In this document: one piece after another, positions 1 through 11,008 of the stretch
Position numbering within the stretch: position 1 is the stretch's first letter
Layout of the letters: each line of letters begins with the position of its first letter
NCBI RefSeq assembly: GCF_000620645.1
Contig: NZ_KK211159.1
Location: forward strand, 780,312-844,311
Reading direction: 5' to 3'
Length of the DNA: 64,000 nucleotides
Source: Nocardioides sp. URHA0032
Lineage (GTDB): Bacteria > Actinomycetota > Actinomycetes > Propionibacteriales > Nocardioidaceae
The notes under the pieces: generated by a model
Databases searched by the model: none
Seen by the model: the letters and a program-made list of their open reading frames with translations, nothing else
What the model was told of the DNA's origin: nothing
Position numbers and translations under genes: made by a program

Positions 1-1
1 C

Positions 2-262
2 GTCGGGCTCACCCTCGGCCTGCTCTTCGCCGTGCTCGCGGGCGGCTACCCGCGCGCCACGCGCAACGCCGTGGTGCTGCTGCTGGTCGTCGAGGTCGCC
101 CAGGGTGCGGTCGGCTTCGTGCAGTACTTCACCGACCTGCCGGTCGTGCTCGTCGGCTTCCACATGCTCGGCGCGGCCCTGGTCTCCGCGACGGTGACGT
201 GGGCGCTGATCCAGGTGCGCGAGCCGCAGGCTGCCCGACAGCCGGCCCGGCAGCCGGCGTAG
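2..262 (+). CDS. ctaA: Heme A synthase (COX15/CtaA family), C-terminal end, partial
   Basis: The reading frame is open from the left edge, so this is the 3' end of a longer gene. The visible 86 residues contain two hydrophobic segments and the stretch GAVGFVQYFTDLPVVLVGFH, which fits the last helices of actinobacterial CtaA, including a His likely to be a heme ligand. CtaA oxidises heme O to heme A in the membrane for cytochrome c oxidase. The convergent neighbour is ctaB, which makes the heme O substrate, and this supports the call. It ends in a hydrophilic Arg/Gln/Pro-rich tail. Confidence 0.85.
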   Translation, partial: VGLTLGLLFAVLAGGYPRATRNAVVLLLVVEVAQGAVGFVQYFTDLPVVLVGFHMLGAALVSATVTWALIQVREPQAARQPARQPA

Positions 263-376
263 CGCGGCCGGGACATGGCGACAGCGGCCGCCCGTACCCC
301 CGTGGACGGGACGACCGCCGTCAACACCTCTGACGCAGTGGGACGCGGATCGGTTGCGTCGGGAGCCGAGAAATCT

Positions 377-1321
377 TCAGCGGCTGATGAGCGGGTCGAG
401 CGCGACCGCCACGAAGAGCAGCGAGAGATAGAGGTTCGAGGAGTGGAACAGCCGCATCGGCTGGATCACCGAGAGGTCCTCGGTGCCACGCGCGCGGCCC
501 CACATCCGGTGCGCCTCGAGCAGGAACACCGCGCCCAGCACCGCGGCGGCGACGGGGTAGAACAGCCCGGTGTCGGCGACCGGCCACAGCAGCAGCGAGG
601 TGGCGACCATCAGCCAGCTGTAGACGACGATCTGCCGGCCCACCACGGCGGCAGGCCTGACGACCGGCAGCATCGGCACGTCGACGTTCGCGTAGTCCTC
701 GCGGTAGCGCAACGCCAGCGCCCAGGTGTGCGGCGGCGTCCAGAGGAAGACCACCAGGAACAGCACGACCGGCGTCCACGAGAGCGAGCCGGTGACCGCG
801 GTCCAGCCGATCAGGGTCGGGAAGCAGCCGGCGATGCCGCCCCACACGATGTTCTGCGTCGTCCGCCGCTTCAGCAGCATCGTGTAGCCGAACACGTAGA
901 AGGCGTTGGCGAGCACCGACAGCAGCGCGGACAGCGGGTTGACCCAGACGTAGAGGATCACCGTCGAGGCGATCCCGAGTGCGAAGCCGAACAGGAGCGC
1001 GGCCCGCGGGGAGACGATGTGGCGCGGCAGCGCCCGGCGCCGCGTCCTGCGCATCTGCTCGTCGATGTCGCGGTCGTAGACGCAGTTGAACACCGACGCC
1101 GAGCCGGCGGAGAACGTGCCGCCGATGACGGTCGCCACGACGAGGCCGAGGTCCGGGACACCGCGAGCGGCGTAGAACATCACCGGGACGGTGGTGAGCA
1201 GCAGCAGCTCGATGACCCGAGGCTTCGTCAGCCCGACGTACGCCGCGACCACGTCCTTGAGGCTCGCCCGCTCGTCCGCTGGCTGCCTCGCGGCAGAGGC
1301 GGACTGACCGACGTACGTCAC
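377..1321 (-). CDS. ctaB: Protoheme IX farnesyltransferase (heme O synthase)
   Basis: This integral membrane UbiA-family prenyltransferase adds a farnesyl group to heme B to make heme O. The motif NCVYDRDIDEQMRRTRRR is the family's Asp-rich prenyl-diphosphate/Mg site, and several hydrophobic helices follow. I chose the GTG at 1321 (314 residues) because it has a GAGGAA ribosome site just upstream; a longer frame to 1450 would run back across the intergenic region and into tkt. It is convergent with ctaA and divergent from tkt, an arrangement common in actinobacteria. Confidence 0.92.
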   Translation of the reverse strand: MTYVGQSASAARQPADERASLKDVVAAYVGLTKPRVIELLLLTTVPVMFYAARGVPDLGLVVATVIGGTFSAGSASVFNCVYDRDIDEQMRRTRRRALPRHIVSPRAALLFGFALGIASTVILYVWVNPLSALLSVLANAFYVFGYTMLLKRRTTQNIVWGGIAGCFPTLIGWTAVTGSLSWTPVVLFLVVFLWTPPHTWALALRYREDYANVDVPMLPVVRPAAVVGRQIVVYSWLMVATSLLLWPVADTGLFYPVAAAVLGAVFLLEAHRMWGRARGTEDLSVIQPMRLFHSSNLYLSLLFVAVALDPLISR

Positions 1322-1431
1322 GGGGTTCCTCGGAGGGGAATGTGGGCACCGGAATGGTGCTGGGACCGATGGGAGTCTATCGCCCGACGTGAGTAGGCTC
1401 GGCATTGGCCGAACCCCCCGAAAGGAACCCT

Positions 1432-3537
1432 GTGAGCAACACCTCTGCACTCGACTGGACCGACCTCGACGACAAGGCGGTGGACACGGTCCGGGCCCTG
1501 TCCATGGACGCGGTGCAGAAGGTCGGCAACGGGCACCCCGGCACCGCGATGAGCCTCGCTCCGGCCGCGTACCTGCTCTTCCAGAAGGTGATGCGGCACA
1601 ACCCCGCCGACCCGAGCTGGCCCGGCCGCGACCGCTTCGTGCTGTCCGCCGGCCACTCCTCGATCACGCTGTACAACCAGCTGTTCCTCGGCGGCTGGGG
1701 CCTCGAGCTCGACGACCTCAAGTCCCTGCGGACCTGGGGCTCGAAGACGCCCGGGCACCCCGAGCACGGCCACACGGCCGGCGTCGAGACGACCACCGGG
1801 CCGTTGGGCCAGGGCGTCGGCAACGCGGTCGGCATGGCGATGGCGGCCCGCCGCGAGCGCGGCCTGCTGGACCCTGGGAGCGCCGACGCCGGCTCGGTGT
1901 TCGACCACCACATCTACTGCATCTGCTCCGACGGCGACCTCGAGGAGGGCGTGAGCGCCGAGGCCTCGTCGATCGCGGGCGTGCAGCAGCTCGGCAACCT
2001 CACCGTCGTCTACGACGCCAACCGGATCTCGATCGAGGGCGACACCAACGTGGCCTTCACCGAGGACGTCGGCAAGCGCTTCGAGGCCTACGGGTGGCAC
2101 GTCCAGACCGTCGACTGGACCAACGACGGCACCGAGTACGTCGAGGACGTGCCGGCGCTGTACGCCGCGATCCGTGCGGCCGAGGAGGTCACCGACCAGC
2201 CCAGCATGATCGTGCTGCGCACGGTGATCGCCTGGCCGGCACCCGACGCCCAGGGCACCGGCAAGTCCCACGGCTCCGCGCTCGGCGAGGACGAGGTGCG
2301 GGCCACCAAGGAGATCATGGGCCTGGACCCGGACCAGCACTTCGCGGTGCCGGACGACGTCCTCGCGCACACCCGGTCGCTGATCGAGCGCGGCAAGCAG
2401 TGGCAGGCGGAGTGGGAGGTGCAGTTCGAGGGGTGGAAGGCCGCCGCGGACGACGCGACCCTCGCCACCTGGGAGCGCATGCAGACCCGCGCCCTGCCCC
2501 CGGAGCTCGACGAGGTGCTGCCCACGTTCGACGCGGACCCGAAGGGCATGGCCACCCGGAAGGCGTCCGGCGCGGTCATCAACGCGGTCGCCGGCGTGAT
2601 GCCCGAGCTGTGGGGCGGCTCCGCCGACCTGGCCGAGTCGAACAACACCACGATCGAGGACGCTGCGTCGTTCGTCCCGAAGGACCGCTCCACCGACCAG
2701 TGGTCCGGCGACCCGTACGCCGGCCGGGTGCTCCACTTCGGCATCCGCGAGCACGGCATGGGCTCGATCCTGAGCGGCATCACGCTGCACGGCGGCACCC
2801 GCGTCTTCGGTGGCACGTTCCTGACGTTCTCCGACTACATGCGCGGCTCCGTGCGGCTCGCCGCGCTGATGGGCCTGCCGGTCACCTACGTCTGGACCCA
2901 CGACTCGATCGGCCTCGGCGAGGACGGCCCGACCCACCAGCCGATCGAGCACCTGGCCGCGCTGCGCGCGATCCCCGGCCTCGACGTGGTCCGGCCTGCC
3001 GACGCCAACGAGACGGCCGCCGCGTGGAAGGCCGTCCTCCAGAACACCGACCGTCCCGCCGGCATCGCGCTGACCCGGCAGAACGTCCCGGTCTTCCCGC
3101 GCGGCGAGGAGGGGTTCAGCGACACCAGCAACGTGCACCGCGGCGGCTACGTCCTGATCGACGCCGAGGGCGGGGCCCCCGACGTCGTCCTCGTCGGCAC
3201 CGGGTCCGAGGTCCAGATCGCCGTGGCCGCGCGGGAGCTCCTCGCGGCCGACGGCATCCGGGCCCGCGTGGTCTCGATGCCGTGCCGCGAGTGGTTCGAC
3301 CGGCAGGACGAGGCGTACCGCGCGACCGTTCTCCCGCCCACCGTCAAGGCGCGCGTCTCGGTCGAGGCCGGGGTCGCGCAGGGCTGGCGGGAGGTCGTGG
3401 GCGACCACGGCCGGATCGTGTCCATCGACACCTACGGCGCGTCGGCCGACTTCAAGCGGATCTACGAGGAGTACGGCATGACCGGCGAGGCGGTCGCCAA
3501 CGCGGCGCGGGACAGCCTGCGCTCGCTGAGCGACTGA
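1432..3537 (+). CDS. tkt: Transketolase
   Basis: Thiamine-diphosphate enzyme that moves two-carbon units between ketose and aldose phosphates; first gene of the pentose-phosphate operon. The 701-residue length is normal. [12 protein letters not shown] (near residue 34) carries the substrate-binding His, SDGDLEEG (about 166-173) is the start of the TPP motif, and GIREHGMG (about 438) belongs to the pyrimidine-domain active site. The GTG at 1432 was chosen because AAAGGAA lies 4-10 bases upstream; an in-frame ATG at 1405 would place that ribosome site inside the gene. tal follows after 39 bases. Confidence 0.96.
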   Translation: MSNTSALDWTDLDDKAVDTVRALSMDAVQKVGNGHPGTAMSLAPAAYLLFQKVMRHNPADPSWPGRDRFVLSAGHSSITLYNQLFLGGWGLELDDLKSLRTWGSKTPGHPEHGHTAGVETTTGPLGQGVGNAVGMAMAARRERGLLDPGSADAGSVFDHHIYCICSDGDLEEGVSAEASSIAGVQQLGNLTVVYDANRISIEGDTNVAFTEDVGKRFEAYGWHVQTVDWTNDGTEYVEDVPALYAAIRAAEEVTDQPSMIVLRTVIAWPAPDAQGTGKSHGSALGEDEVRATKEIMGLDPDQHFAVPDDVLAHTRSLIERGKQWQAEWEVQFEGWKAAADDATLATWERMQTRALPPELDEVLPTFDADPKGMATRKASGAVINAVAGVMPELWGGSADLAESNNTTIEDAASFVPKDRSTDQWSGDPYAGRVLHFGIREHGMGSILSGITLHGGTRVFGGTFLTFSDYMRGSVRLAALMGLPVTYVWTHDSIGLGEDGPTHQPIEHLAALRAIPGLDVVRPADANETAAAWKAVLQNTDRPAGIALTRQNVPVFPRGEEGFSDTSNVHRGGYVLIDAEGGAPDVVLVGTGSEVQIAVAARELLAADGIRARVVSMPCREWFDRQDEAYRATVLPPTVKARVSVEAGVAQGWREVVGDHGRIVSIDTYGASADFKRIYEEYGMTGEAVANAARDSLRSLSD

Positions 3538-3576
3538 CCGCCCCCACAGCACCCACACCCGACCTGGGAGGAACCC

Positions 3577-4683
3577 ATGAGCGATCGACTGAAGCAGCTG
3601 TCCGAGGCGGGGGTGTCGATCTGGCTCGACGACCTCTCGCGCGAGCGGATCGAGACCGGCAACCTCGCCGAGCTCGTCCAGGAGAAGCAGGTCGTCGGCG
3701 TGACGACCAACCCGACGATCTTCGCCGGCGCCATCGCCAACGGTGAGCGCTACGACGAGCAGGTCGCGCAGCTCGTCGACAAGGGCGAGGGCGTCGACCG
3801 GGTCGTCTTCGAGCTCACCACCGAGGACGTCCGCAACGCGTGCGACATCATGCGCCCCGTGTACGACGCGGCGCCGTACGACGGGCGCGTGTCGATCGAG
3901 GTGGAGCCCCTGCTCGCCAACGACACCGAGGGCACGATCGAGTCCGCGCGGGCGCTGTGGGCCGCGGTCGACCGGCCGAACGCGCTGGTCAAGATCCCCG
4001 CGACGCAGGAGGGACTGCCCGCGATCACGGCCGCGACCGCCGAGGGCATCAGCGTCAACATCACCCTGATCTTCGGCGAGCAGCGGTACCGCGAGGTCAT
4101 GGACGCCTACCTCACGGGCCTCGAGCAGGCCCGCGAGGCCGGGATCGACCTGTCCGGGATCCAGTCCGTCGCGTCGTTCTTCGTGTCCCGCGTGGACACC
4201 GAGGTCGACCGGCGGCTGGAGGAGATCGGCTCCGACATCGCTCTGGCCCTGCGGGGCAAGGCCGCCGTCGCCAATGCGCTGGTCGCCTACGGCGCCTTCG
4301 AGGAGATCTTCGGCTCGGACCGCTGGCGTGAGCTCGAGGCGGCCGGAGCCAACCGCCAGCGACCCCTCTGGGCGTCGACCGGCGTGAAGAACCCGGACTA
4401 CGACGACACGATGTACGTCCGCGACCTCGTGGTCGCCGAGACGGTCAACACGATGCCGGAGAAGACCCTCGACGCGTTCGCCGACCACGGGGAGGTCCTC
4501 GGTGACCTCGTCACCGGGAAGGCCGGCGAGGGCCGCGCCGTCCTGGACCGGCTCGTCGAGGTCGGCATCGACTGGGAGGACGTCCTCGTGGTCCTCGAGA
4601 CCGAGGGCGTGGACAAGTTCAAGAAGTCCTGGGACGACCTGCTCGAGACCGTGTCCGGCCAGATGGAGAAGGCCAAGGCGTGA
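3577..4683 (+). CDS. tal: Transaldolase
   Basis: Transfers dihydroxyacetone units between sedoheptulose-7-phosphate and glyceraldehyde-3-phosphate. The Schiff-base lysine is in NALVKIPAT (Lys139). [12 protein letters not shown] is the N-terminal family signature, and the 368-residue length fits the actinobacterial transaldolase type. The ATG has a strong GGGAGGAA site. Its last codons overlap the GTG start of pgi (GTGA), so the two are probably translationally coupled. Confidence 0.96.
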   Translation: MSDRLKQLSEAGVSIWLDDLSRERIETGNLAELVQEKQVVGVTTNPTIFAGAIANGERYDEQVAQLVDKGEGVDRVVFELTTEDVRNACDIMRPVYDAAPYDGRVSIEVEPLLANDTEGTIESARALWAAVDRPNALVKIPATQEGLPAITAATAEGISVNITLIFGEQRYREVMDAYLTGLEQAREAGIDLSGIQSVASFFVSRVDTEVDRRLEEIGSDIALALRGKAAVANALVAYGAFEEIFGSDRWRELEAAGANRQRPLWASTGVKNPDYDDTMYVRDLVVAETVNTMPEKTLDAFADHGEVLGDLVTGKAGEGRAVLDRLVEVGIDWEDVLVVLETEGVDKFKKSWDDLLETVSGQMEKAKA

Positions 4684-6353
4684 CGGGGCCCGTCGACCCG
4701 TCGTCGACGGGGGCGTGGGCGCGGCTCGGCGCGCTCGCGGCCGAGTTCGAGCCCGACCTGCGGGGCTGGTTCGAGGCCGACCCCGGGCGGGTCGAGCGGC
4801 TGACGTTCACGGCGGCCGACCTGTACGTCGACCTGTCCAAGTCCCTGGTCGACGACCGGGTGCTGGGCGCCCTGCTCGAGCTCGCCGACGAGGTCGGGCT
4901 GGCGGACCGCCGCGACGCGATGTTCCGTGGCGACCGGATCAACGTCACCGAGGACCGTGCCGTGCTGCACACCGCTCTGCGGCTCCCCGCCGACGCCGGG
5001 CCCGACGAACGACCGAGCGTCGACGGCGAGGACGTGGTCGCCGAGGTCCACGAGGTGCTGGACCGCGTCTACGACTTCGCGGACCGGGTCCGCAGCGGCG
5101 CCTGGACGGGCGTCACGGGCGAGCGGATCCGGACCGTCGTCAACATCGGGATCGGTGGCTCCGACCTGGGTCCGGTGATGGCGTACGAGGCGCTGGCGCC
5201 GTACCGCCAGGACGGCCTCGAGTGCAGGTTCATCAGCAACATCGACCCGACCGACGCGGCGACGACGCTGGCCGGGCTGGACCCGGCGAGCACGCTGTTC
5301 ATCGTGTCGAGCAAGACGTTCGGGACGCTCGAGACGCTCACCAATGCGCGCCTGTGCAGGGCCTGGCTGCTCGACGGGCTGTCGGACCAGGACAAGACCG
5401 AGGCCGTCGCGCGGCACTTCGTCGCGGTGTCGACCGCGCTGGACAAGGTCGCGGAGTTCGGCATCGACACCGACAACGCGTTCGGCTTCTGGGACTGGGT
5501 CGGGGGCCGCTACTCGATGGACTCCGCGATCGGGTTGTCGCTGGTCGTCGCGATCGGGCCGGAGCGGTTCGCGGAGATGTTGGGCGGGTTCCACGCGATG
5601 GACGAGCACTTCCGCCGTACCGACCTCGCGCACAACGTGCCGGCGCTGATGGGCCTGCTGAACGTCTGGTACACCAACTTCCTGGGCGCCGGGACGCACG
5701 CGGTGCTCCCCTACGCCCAGCTGCTGCACCGCTTCCCGGCGTACCTCCAGCAGCTCACGATGGAGTCCAACGGCAAGGGCGTGCGCTGGGACGGCTCGCC
5801 GGTGTCCACCGACACCGGCGAGGTGTTCTGGGGCGAGCCCGGCACCAACGGTCAGCACGCGTTCTACCAGCTCATCCACCAGGGCACCCGGCTGGTCCCG
5901 GCCGACTTCATCGCTTTCGTGAACCCGGCCTACCCGCTCCAGGACACCGTCGACGGGCACAGCACCGACGTGCACCAGCTGTTCCTGGCGAACTTCCTGG
6001 CGCAGACCCGCGCGCTGGCGTTCGGGAAGACCGCGGAGGAGGTGCGCGCGGAGGGGACGGCCGAGGCCGTCGTACCGGCGCGGGTGTTCCCGGGCAACCG
6101 GCCGACCGCCTCGATCATGGCGCCGGCACTGACGCCGTCGGTGCTGGGCCAGCTGGTGGCGCTGTACGAGCACATCACGTTCACCCAGGGCGCGGTGTGG
6201 GGCATCGACTCCTTCGACCAGTGGGGCGTCGAGCTCGGGAAGCAGCTCGCCCAGCAGGTCGCCGCCGCGGTCGCCGGCGACACCGCCGCCGCCGGCGAAC
6301 AGGACGCGTCCACGCAGCAGTTGCTCGGCTACTACTGGAGGCACCGGCAGTGA
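4680..6353 (+). CDS. pgi: Glucose-6-phosphate isomerase
   Basis: Interconverts glucose-6-phosphate and fructose-6-phosphate. GIGGSDLGP (about residue 157), SKTFGTLET (about 211) and [11 protein letters not shown] (about 362) are sugar-phosphate and active-site motifs; 557 residues is full length. The GTG start overlaps the tal stop and its own stop overlaps the zwf start (GTGA). Lying between tal and zwf, it can return fructose-6-phosphate from the non-oxidative branch to the oxidative branch for repeated NADPH production. Confidence 0.96.
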   Translation: MTGPVDPSSTGAWARLGALAAEFEPDLRGWFEADPGRVERLTFTAADLYVDLSKSLVDDRVLGALLELADEVGLADRRDAMFRGDRINVTEDRAVLHTALRLPADAGPDERPSVDGEDVVAEVHEVLDRVYDFADRVRSGAWTGVTGERIRTVVNIGIGGSDLGPVMAYEALAPYRQDGLECRFISNIDPTDAATTLAGLDPASTLFIVSSKTFGTLETLTNARLCRAWLLDGLSDQDKTEAVARHFVAVSTALDKVAEFGIDTDNAFGFWDWVGGRYSMDSAIGLSLVVAIGPERFAEMLGGFHAMDEHFRRTDLAHNVPALMGLLNVWYTNFLGAGTHAVLPYAQLLHRFPAYLQQLTMESNGKGVRWDGSPVSTDTGEVFWGEPGTNGQHAFYQLIHQGTRLVPADFIAFVNPAYPLQDTVDGHSTDVHQLFLANFLAQTRALAFGKTAEEVRAEGTAEAVVPARVFPGNRPTASIMAPALTPSVLGQLVALYEHITFTQGAVWGIDSFDQWGVELGKQLAQQVAAAVAGDTAAAGEQDASTQQLLGYYWRHRQ

Positions 6354-7888
6354 CCCACACGAACCCGCTCCGCGATCCGCGCGACCGACGCCTCCCCCGC
6401 ATCGCGGGACCGTGCGGCATGGTCCTGTTCGGGGTCACGGGCGACCTGTCCCGCAAGAAGATCATGCCCGCGATCTACGACCTGGCGAACCGTGGCCTGC
6501 TGCCGCCGGGCTTCAGCCTGGTCGGGTTCGCACGGCGCGACTGGGCCGATCAGGACTTCGCCCAGATCGTCCACGACTCGGTGAAGGCGCACGCGCGCAC
6601 CGAGTTCCGCGAGGAGGTCTGGAAGCAGCTCGCGGAGGGCTTCCGCTTCGTGTCGGGCGACTTCGACGACGATCACGCCTTCGAGCACCTGCGCCGCACC
6701 ATCGACGAGCTCGACGAGCTGCGAGGCACCCGCGGCAACCACGCGTTCTACCTCGCCATCCCGCCCGGGTTCTTCGGCAACGTGGTCGGCCAGCTCAAGG
6801 AGCACGACCTGGCCGTGGGACGCGGCGACTCCTGGCGCCGGGTGGTGATCGAGAAGCCGTTCGGCCACGACCTCCGGTCCGCCCGCGAGCTCCAGGCGGT
6901 GCTGGGCGACGTCTTCCCGTCCGGCTCGATCTTCCGGATCGACCACTACCTCGGGAAGGAGACGGTGCAGAACATCCTCGCGATGCGCTTCGCGAACGAG
7001 ATGTTCGAGCCGATCTGGAACGCGAACTACGTCGACCACGTGCAGATCACCATGGCCGAGGACATCGGCATCGGCGGCCGCGCCGGCTACTACGACGGCA
7101 TCGGCGCCGCCCGGGACGTGATCCAGAACCATCTCCTGCAGCTGCTCTCGCTGGTCGCGATGGAGGAGCCGACGTCGTTCGACGCCGACAGCCTGCGGAT
7201 CGAGAAGCAGAAGGTGCTCTCCAGCATCACCCTCCCCCGCCGGCTCGACCTGACCACGGCGCGGGGGCAGTACGCCGATGGCTGGGCCGGCGGCGAGAAG
7301 GTGATCGGGTTCCTGGAGGAGGAGGGCATCAAGCGCACCTCCACGACCGAGACGTTCGCGGCCGTGAAGCTCAACGTGGAGACCCGTCGCTGGGGCGGCG
7401 TCCCGTTCTACCTCCGGACCGGGAAGCGGCTCGGCCGTCGGGTCACCGAGGTGGCGGTCGTGTTCAAGCGGGCGCCGCACCTGCCGTTCGCCGACGCCGC
7501 CATCGAGGAGCTCGGCCAGAACGCCCTGGTGATCCGCATCCAGCCCGACGAGGGCGTCACCCTCCGGTTCGGCTCGAAGGTGCCGGGCACCGCGATGGAG
7601 ATCCGCGACGTCAACATGGACTTCGTGTACGGCGGCGCGTTCACCGAGTCCTCCCCGGAGGCGTACGAGCGACTGATCCTCGACGTCCTCCTCGGCGACC
7701 CGCCGCTGTTCCCCCGGCACGAGGAGGTCGAGCTGTCCTGGAAGATCCTGGACCCGATCCTCGAGCACTGGGCGAAGCAGGACGAGAGCGGCAAGGGCAA
7801 GCCCGAGCCGTACGAGTCGGGCACCTGGGGCCCGGCGTCGGCGGAGACGATGCTCGCCCGCGACGGACGGACCTGGAGGCGACCCTGA
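6350..7888 (+). CDS. zwf: Glucose-6-phosphate 1-dehydrogenase
   Basis: Oxidises glucose-6-phosphate to 6-phosphogluconolactone, yielding [16 protein letters not shown] near residue 26 is the nucleotide-binding loop and RIDHYLGKE near residue 196 holds the catalytic His and Lys. The frame is open far upstream across pgi, but the GTG at 6350, overlapping the pgi stop, gives the expected 512-residue protein. The next gene encodes OpcA, its usual actinobacterial and cyanobacterial partner. Confidence 0.96.
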   Translation: MTHTNPLRDPRDRRLPRIAGPCGMVLFGVTGDLSRKKIMPAIYDLANRGLLPPGFSLVGFARRDWADQDFAQIVHDSVKAHARTEFREEVWKQLAEGFRFVSGDFDDDHAFEHLRRTIDELDELRGTRGNHAFYLAIPPGFFGNVVGQLKEHDLAVGRGDSWRRVVIEKPFGHDLRSARELQAVLGDVFPSGSIFRIDHYLGKETVQNILAMRFANEMFEPIWNANYVDHVQITMAEDIGIGGRAGYYDGIGAARDVIQNHLLQLLSLVAMEEPTSFDADSLRIEKQKVLSSITLPRRLDLTTARGQYADGWAGGEKVIGFLEEEGIKRTSTTETFAAVKLNVETRRWGGVPFYLRTGKRLGRRVTEVAVVFKRAPHLPFADAAIEELGQNALVIRIQPDEGVTLRFGSKVPGTAMEIRDVNMDFVYGGAFTESSPEAYERLILDVLLGDPPLFPRHEEVELSWKILDPILEHWAKQDESGKGKPEPYESGTWGPASAETMLARDGRTWRRP

Positions 7889-7922
7889 TGAGTTCACGCC
7901 ACATCTCCGAGGGGACCCCGAC

Positions 7923-8834
7923 ATGATCGAGCTGATCAACACGAACTCGTCCCAGATCGCGGCGGAGCTGCAGCGCGCGCGGGTGCGCGCCGGCAGCCCG
8001 GCGATGGGGATGGTGATGACGCTGGTGATCGTCGTCGACGAGGACGACGCCGAGGGAGCGATGCTGGCGGCGCGGGCCGCGTCGCACGAGCACCCGGCGC
8101 GCGTCCTGGGGGTGATCCTCGGCGATGCCCGGGGCGCCTCCGAGATCATCGCGCAGGTCGGGACCGGCTCCGGGTGGACCGGCGAGACGGCCCTGATCCG
8201 GCTCAAGGGCGAGGTCGTGAAGCACTCGGAGTCCGTGGTGCTCCCGCTGCTGCTTCCCGACTCGCCGGTCGCGGTCTGGTGGCCCAACCACCCGCCGGAC
8301 GACCCGGCGAACGACGCCCTGGGCAGGCTCGCGCAGCGGCGGATCACCGACGCGGCGGCCGCCTCCCGCGGCAAGACCAGGGCGATGCTGCAGCAGTGCT
8401 CGGCGTACACCGTGGGCAACACCGACCTCGCGTGGACGCGGATCACCTCCTGGCGCGCGCTGCTGGCGGCGGCGCTGGACCAGCAGCCGCTCAAGGTCAC
8501 GCACGGGTCGGTCACCGCGGAGCGGATCAGCCCCAGCGCCGACCTGCTGACCGCGTGGCTCGCCGACCGGCTGAAGATCACCGTCGACCGCAAGAACTCC
8601 GCCGGCCCCGGGATCACCGAGGTGGTGCTCGAGACCAACGAGGGCCCGATCCGGATCAGCCGGACAGACGGCAAGCTGGCGACGTTCTCCTCCCCGGACC
8701 GCCCCGACCGACCGGTCGCCCTGAAGCGCCGTGACCTGCCCGAGCTGCTCGCCGAGGAGCTCCGCCGGCTCGACGAGGACGACGTGTACGCCGAGACCGC
8801 CCGCGCCCTGCTGAAGCTGGAGGCGAAGAAGTGA
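7923..8834 (+). CDS. opcA: Glucose-6-phosphate dehydrogenase assembly protein OpcA
   Basis: OpcA-family protein (303 residues) needed for assembly or allosteric activation of glucose-6-phosphate dehydrogenase. The sequence VAVWWPNHPPDDPANDALGR and its place directly after zwf and before 6-phosphogluconolactonase are diagnostic. It starts 34 bases after zwf; the ATG at 7923 is preceded by a GAGGGGA ribosome site. The pgl start overlaps its stop (GTGA). Confidence 0.93.
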   Translation: MIELINTNSSQIAAELQRARVRAGSPAMGMVMTLVIVVDEDDAEGAMLAARAASHEHPARVLGVILGDARGASEIIAQVGTGSGWTGETALIRLKGEVVKHSESVVLPLLLPDSPVAVWWPNHPPDDPANDALGRLAQRRITDAAAASRGKTRAMLQQCSAYTVGNTDLAWTRITSWRALLAAALDQQPLKVTHGSVTAERISPSADLLTAWLADRLKITVDRKNSAGPGITEVVLETNEGPIRISRTDGKLATFSSPDRPDRPVALKRRDLPELLAEELRRLDEDDVYAETARALLKLEAKK

Positions 8835-9556
8835 CGGCGACCCCCCGGATCGAGGTCCACCCCGACGCGACCACGCTCGCGACCGCCGTCGCCGGCGAGC
8901 TGCTGAGCCGGGTCGGCGACGCCCAGGCCGCGGGCGGCGTGCCGCAGATCGCGCTGACCGGTGGCACCATCGCCGAGGAGATCCACCGCGAGATCGCCCG
9001 GCTGTCGCCGGCGTCCGAGGTGGACTGGTCGCAGGTCGTGGTCTGGTGGGGCGACGAGCGCTTCGTGGCCCCCGACTCCCCCGACCGCAACGCGCGCCAG
9101 GCCCGCGAGGCGTTCCTCGACGCGGTCGGGGCCGACCCGGCGAAGGTGCACGAGATGCCGTCGACGGCCGATGCCGCCGACGTCGACGCCGGCGCCGCGT
9201 CGTACGCCGCGGAGCTCCGGGAGCACGGCTCCGGTGCCTTCGAGGTCGTCATGCTCGGGATCGGTCCGGACGGCCACGTCGCGTCGTTGTTCCCCGGCTT
9301 CCCGCAGCTCGACTCGACCGACATCGCGGTCGGCGTGACCGGCTCCCCGAAGCCGCCCCCGGAGCGGATCAGCCTCACCTTCGCGCCGCTGAACCGGGCG
9401 CGGTCGGCGTGGTTCCTGGTCAGCGGCGAGGGCAAGGCCGCCGCCGTGGCCGCCGCCCTCGGCGGCGCCGACCCCCACGACACGCCCGCCGCCGGCGTCA
9501 CCGGCCTCGAGGAGACGATCTGGTTCCTCGACCGGGCCGCCGCGTCCCAGCTCTGA
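8831..9556 (+). CDS. pgl: 6-phosphogluconolactonase
   Basis: DevB/NagB-fold enzyme that hydrolyses 6-phosphogluconolactone, the product of zwf. ALTGGTIAEEI near the N-terminus, WWGDERFVAPDSPDRN in the middle and MLGIGPDGHVASLFPG further on are the three family motifs. It has 241 residues and is the last gene of the operon; it meets the end of rbpA with only 7 bases between the stop codons. No gnd gene is in this cluster. Confidence 0.94.
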   Translation: MTATPRIEVHPDATTLATAVAGELLSRVGDAQAAGGVPQIALTGGTIAEEIHREIARLSPASEVDWSQVVVWWGDERFVAPDSPDRNARQAREAFLDAVGADPAKVHEMPSTADAADVDAGAASYAAELREHGSGAFEVVMLGIGPDGHVASLFPGFPQLDSTDIAVGVTGSPKPPPERISLTFAPLNRARSAWFLVSGEGKAAAVAAALGGADPHDTPAAGVTGLEETIWFLDRAAASQL

Positions 9557-9563
9557 CGTCGGG

Positions 9564-9923
9564 CTAGAAGATGATGTCGCCGGACTTGCGGCGGGAGCGC
9601 AGGAGCGCGAGCGCCTCGTCGAGGATGTCGGCCGCCTCCTTGTCGGAGCGCCGCTCCTTCACGTAGGCGAGGTGCGTCTTGTAGGGCTCGATCTTCGGCG
9701 CGGGAGGCGGGTTCTCGGAGTCGAGGCTCGCCGGCAGGCCGCACTTGGGGCAGTCCCACGTGTCCGGCACCTGGGCCTCGATCGAGAACGTCACCACCGA
9801 GCGGTGCTCGTTCGCACAGAAGTACGTCACGGGCTGCCGCGGGGCGGCCTCGCCGCGCTCTGCCTCGCCCATCGGGCCGGCCCCCACCCGGCTCCCGCGA
9901 ATAGCGTTTCCTCCACCAGCCAC
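9564..9923 (-). CDS. rbpA: RNA polymerase-binding protein RbpA
   Basis: Small (119 residues) actinobacterial RNA polymerase partner that stabilises open complexes with group 1/2 sigma factors. The N-terminal NAIRGSRVGAGPMGE region is nearly the textbook RbpA core linker. Two Cys pairs (a Cys before ANEH, and CPKC) suggest a zinc-binding form like the Streptomyces protein. YKTHLAYVKERRS is the sigma-interacting C-terminal region. The GTG at 9923 has a GAGAAGGGA site upstream. It lies 25 bases after secG and is probably the last gene of the gap-pgk-tpiA-secG operon. Confidence 0.95.
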   Translation of the reverse strand: MAGGGNAIRGSRVGAGPMGEAERGEAAPRQPVTYFCANEHRSVVTFSIEAQVPDTWDCPKCGLPASLDSENPPPAPKIEPYKTHLAYVKERRSDKEAADILDEALALLRSRRKSGDIIF

Positions 9924-9948
9924 GGAACGGTTCCCTTCTCAGAAAAAG

Positions 9949-10179
9949 TCAGTACGCCAGCAGGAGCCCGAGGGCGATGACGCAGGCAAACCAGATGACG
10001 CCGACCCCGACGGTGAGGCGGTCGAGGTTGCGCTCCGCGACGGAAGATCCGCCGAGTGAGCTCGAGACGCCACCGCCGAACATGTCCGAGAGGCCGCCCC
10101 CACGACCCTTGTGCAGGAGCACGAGCAGGATCATGACGGCGCTGGCGATCATCAGCACGATGGTGAAGAGCAGTTGCAC
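9949..10179 (-). CDS. secG: Preprotein translocase subunit SecG
   Basis: A 76-residue protein with two hydrophobic helices (residues 3-22 and about 57-75) separated by LLHKGRGGGLSDMFGGG, the SecG signature. It is the non-essential subunit of the SecYEG channel. I chose the GTG at 10179, which gives a typical length; the open frame upstream lacks any SecG-like sequence. The position after tpiA is conserved in actinobacteria. Confidence 0.92.
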   Translation of the reverse strand: MQLLFTIVLMIASAVMILLVLLHKGRGGGLSDMFGGGVSSSLGGSSVAERNLDRLTVGVGVIWFACVIALGLLLAY

Positions 10180-10210
10180 AGTCGAGAATCCTACGTCAGA
10201 GGGTCGGCGA

Positions 10211-11008
10211 TCAGATGATCGGCATGTCGTAGAAGCGGCAGATCGCCCCGAACTCGTCCGCCTGGAGGCTCGATCCGCCCACCAGACAGCCGTCCACGTC
10301 GGCCTGCGCCATGATGCCGCCGACGTTGTTCGCCTTGACCGAGCCGCCGTACAGGATGCGTACGCCGTCCGCGGCGGCGTCGCCGTGCGCCTCGCGGATC
10401 CGGTCCCGGAGCGCCGCGCAGACCTCCTGCGCGTCCTCCGGGGTCGCCACCTCGCCGGTGCCGATCGCCCAGACCGGCTCGTACGCGACGACCAGCCCCG
10501 CGATCTGCTCGGCCGTGAAGGCCGCCAGCGACCCGTCGACCTGGTTGAGGCAGTGCCCGACGTGCTCACCCGCCTGCCGGATCTGCAGCCCCTCGCCTAC
10601 GCACACGATCGGCGTCATGCCCGCGGCGAGCGCCCGCTGCGCCTTGGCACTGACCAGCTGGTCGGACTCGCCGTGGTACTCGCGGCGCTCGCTGTGCCCC
10701 ACCACGACGTACGAGCAGCCGAGCTTGGCCAGCATGCCGGCGGAGATCTCCCCGGTGTACGCCCCGCCCTCGTGCTGCGAGACGTCCTGGGCGGCGTACC
10801 GCACCAGCAGCCGGTCGCCGTCGACCAGCGTCTGCACGGACCGCAGGTCGGTGTAGGGCGGCACCACGACGACCTCGCACCGCGCGTAGTCGTGCTTCTT
10901 GTCCGCGAGTGTCCAGGCGAGCTTCTGGACGAGGACCACGGCTTCCTGGTGGTTCAGGTTCATCTTCCAGTTCCCCGCCATCAGCGGGGTGCGGGATGCA
11001 GACGCCAT
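10211..11008 (-). CDS. tpiA: Triosephosphate isomerase
   Basis: Interconverts dihydroxyacetone phosphate and glyceraldehyde-3-phosphate. AGNWKMN carries the catalytic Lys, [13 protein letters not shown] the catalytic His, and [13 protein letters not shown] the catalytic Glu; GGSVKANN is the phosphate-binding end. 265 residues is normal. Its ATG overlaps the pgk stop as ATGA, indicating coupled translation. Confidence 0.97.
   Translation of the reverse strand: MASASRTPLMAGNWKMNLNHQEAVVLVQKLAWTLADKKHDYARCEVVVVPPYTDLRSVQTLVDGDRLLVRYAAQDVSQHEGGAYTGEISAGMLAKLGCSYVVVGHSERREYHGESDQLVSAKAQRALAAGMTPIVCVGEGLQIRQAGEHVGHCLNQVDGSLAAFTAEQIAGLVVAYEPVWAIGTGEVATPEDAQEVCAALRDRIREAHGDAAADGVRILYGGSVKANNVGGIMAQADVDGCLVGGSSLQADEFGAICRFYDMPII

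Noticed and set aside
263..376. Terminator between convergent ctaA and ctaB
   Set aside because: Only weak 6-bp inverted matches (GACGCA/TGCGTC) separated by 18 bases and no T-run; not convincing.
1318..4488. A 1,056-codon open frame antisense to tkt and tal, and similar long frames elsewhere
   Set aside because: Its composition is a mirror of the high-G+C coding strand (Arg/Val/Gly/Asp-rich, no domains); tkt and tal are certain on the other strand.
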